Shown: piece by piece, positions 15,738 to 16,484 of the stretch
Layout of the letters: each line of letters opens with the position of its first letter
Position numbering within the stretch: position 1 is the stretch's first letter
From: Bacteroidales bacterium
Lineage (GTDB): Bacteria > Bacteroidota > Bacteroidia > Bacteroidales > UBA7960
Direction of reading: 5' to 3'
Assembly: GCA_007131125.1 (NCBI GenBank)
Contig: SLRE01000294.1
Location: forward strand, 1-16,484
DNA: 16,484 nt
Program-made: the position numbers and the translations under genes
Notes under the pieces: generated by a model
The model's input: the letters and a program-made list of their open reading frames with translations, nothing else
Database searches by the model: none
Told to the model about the DNA's origin: nothing

Positions 15738-16484
15738 TTAATCAGAATGAACGGATTTTACCGGTATGGTTAAACTTGCATTGAAGGTTTTGTTTTCTGT
15801 TTTTACCTGTAACAGGTTTCCATTTCCATATATCAGCCGAAGGCGGTTGCGGATATTTTCAAGCCCCACCCCTTCGCCCCTGAAGCTGCTGTAGCGGGGA
15901 TCATAAGCATTGGTAATACTTAATACCAGGTTATTGTCCCTGCGGAAGGTTTCAAAAATAATGGATACGGGTTGATCGCTTTCCTGAACCCCGTGTTTGA
16001 TGGCATTTTCAAAAAGAGGCTGAAGGATCATTACTGGTAATTCCTGATCCAGATCCTGGTCCTGAAAATAAAATTCAGGATGTAGCTTTTCACCAAAGCG
16101 AACGGCCTCTATTTCCAGGTACAATTTAATGGATGCAATTTCATTTTTCAGAGTGGTTAGCTGCATGGTATCCTGCTTTAGGGCATAACGCAGGAAATCA
16201 GATAACCTGATGACCATTTCCCTGGCTTTGTCAGGAGCTGTGGTGGTAAGGCTGCTAATGGTGTTGAGGCTGTTGTAAATAAAGTGCGGATTAAGTTGAT
16301 TTTTCAGGGCCTGTAATTCGGTTTGCTGCACCAGGTTTTTTAGCTGATGCTCTCTTTTTACAGCCTCACGGGTAACCCTGATCAGGTGATAATTGTAAAA
16401 AAAGAAATGGACAATGATCCCCATCCCCAGGCCAAAAACGGCCCTGATAATCATTGTATCCCCCAAAAATGCCTTATAGGCTTC
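15738..16484 (-). CDS. LytS/YesM-type sensor histidine kinase (5' end beyond window)
   Basis: This kinase should phosphorylate the adjacent LytTR regulator. The frame is open to the right edge (248 visible residues, numbered here from the edge). No convincing start is inside: a TTG at 16466 is in frame, but coding-like sequence continues upstream. The first residues include a hydrophobic segment (about 15-35), probably the last of several membrane helices, then a basic helical linker. The His_kinase domain follows with QLNPHFIYNSLNTI, phospho-acceptor His67. The ATPase part has the N-box LQPLFENAIKHGV (Asn160) and the glycine motif GEGVGLENIRNRL (about 203-215). The G1 box is degenerate (ITNAYDP), as is common in this class. 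Complete relatives have about 340-360 residues, so roughly 100 N-terminal residues with most membrane helices lie outside. Confidence 0.92.
   Translation of the reverse strand, partial: EAYKAFLGDTMIIRAVFGLGMGIIVHFFFYNYHLIRVTREAVKREHQLKNLVQQTELQALKNQLNPHFIYNSLNTISSLTTTAPDKAREMVIRLSDFLRYALKQDTMQLTTLKNEIASIKLYLEIEAVRFGEKLHPEFYFQDQDLDQELPVMILQPLFENAIKHGVQESDQPVSIIFETFRRDNNLVLSITNAYDPRYSSFRGEGVGLENIRNRLRLIYGNGNLLQVKTENKTFNASLTIPVKSVHSD

Noticed and set aside
1..16484. Mobile elements, CRISPR arrays, tRNA or rRNA genes, riboswitches, or a novel defence or biosynthetic system
   Set aside because: No transposase, integrase, regularly spaced repeats, cloverleaf or conserved riboswitch core was recognised. 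The genes are contiguous housekeeping genes with uniform composition and short gaps.
16466..16484. Histidine kinase beginning at the TTG at 16464-16466
   Set aside because: The frame stays open to the edge with plausible coding residues, and the protein would lack the membrane helices expected of this family. A 5'-truncated gene is more likely.

Overview
The window reads as chromosomal core sequence from a member of the Bacteroidota, probably an anaerobic or facultative lineage of class Bacteroidia (Bacteroidales or Marinilabiliales type). Three things point there. Promoter-like elements match the Bacteroidota -7 consensus TAnnTTTG. The gene order bamD - rpoZ - coaBC - DUF4835 (PorD-like) - recN is typical of the phylum. 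The EtfB, EtfA and 570-residue acyl-CoA dehydrogenase resemble, from memory, those of Bacteroides relatives more than the shorter EtfB of aerobic Flavobacteria. No database search was possible.

Layout, left to right. At 1-2103 (minus) is the N-terminal 701 codons of gyrA, cut by the left edge. A 212-bp divergent intergenic region follows, then clpC (2316-4892), the only plus-strand gene. A perfect 14-bp-stem bidirectional terminator separates clpC from the convergent operon etfB-etfA-acyl-CoA dehydrogenase (8627 down to 4979, minus), an electron-transfer module for acyl-CoA oxidation. Upstream of it on the same strand are fabI (9579-8731) and recN (11264-9597), 17 bp apart and probably co-transcribed. 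Next come a DUF4835/PorD-like envelope gene, coaBC, rpoZ and bamD (14787 down to 11340, minus). The right end holds a LytTR response regulator and its LytS/YesM-type histidine kinase (minus); the kinase is cut by the right edge.

Functions are mostly housekeeping: DNA topology (GyrA), protein quality control (ClpC), double-strand break repair (RecN), RNA polymerase assembly (omega), CoA synthesis (CoaBC), the last step of fatty-acid elongation (FabI), acyl-CoA oxidation (ACAD with ETF), outer-membrane assembly (BamD) and two-component signalling. There are no tRNA or rRNA genes, insertion sequences, CRISPR arrays or phage genes, and no gene-free stretch longer than about 210 bp.

I did not find a convincing undescribed system. 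The points most worth a second look are: the EtfB motif typical of electron-bifurcating ETFs; a Cys/His cluster at the C-terminus of FabI; a terminator-like hairpin placed only 13 nt before the coaBC start codon; and repeated short motifs around the gyrA and bamD promoters.
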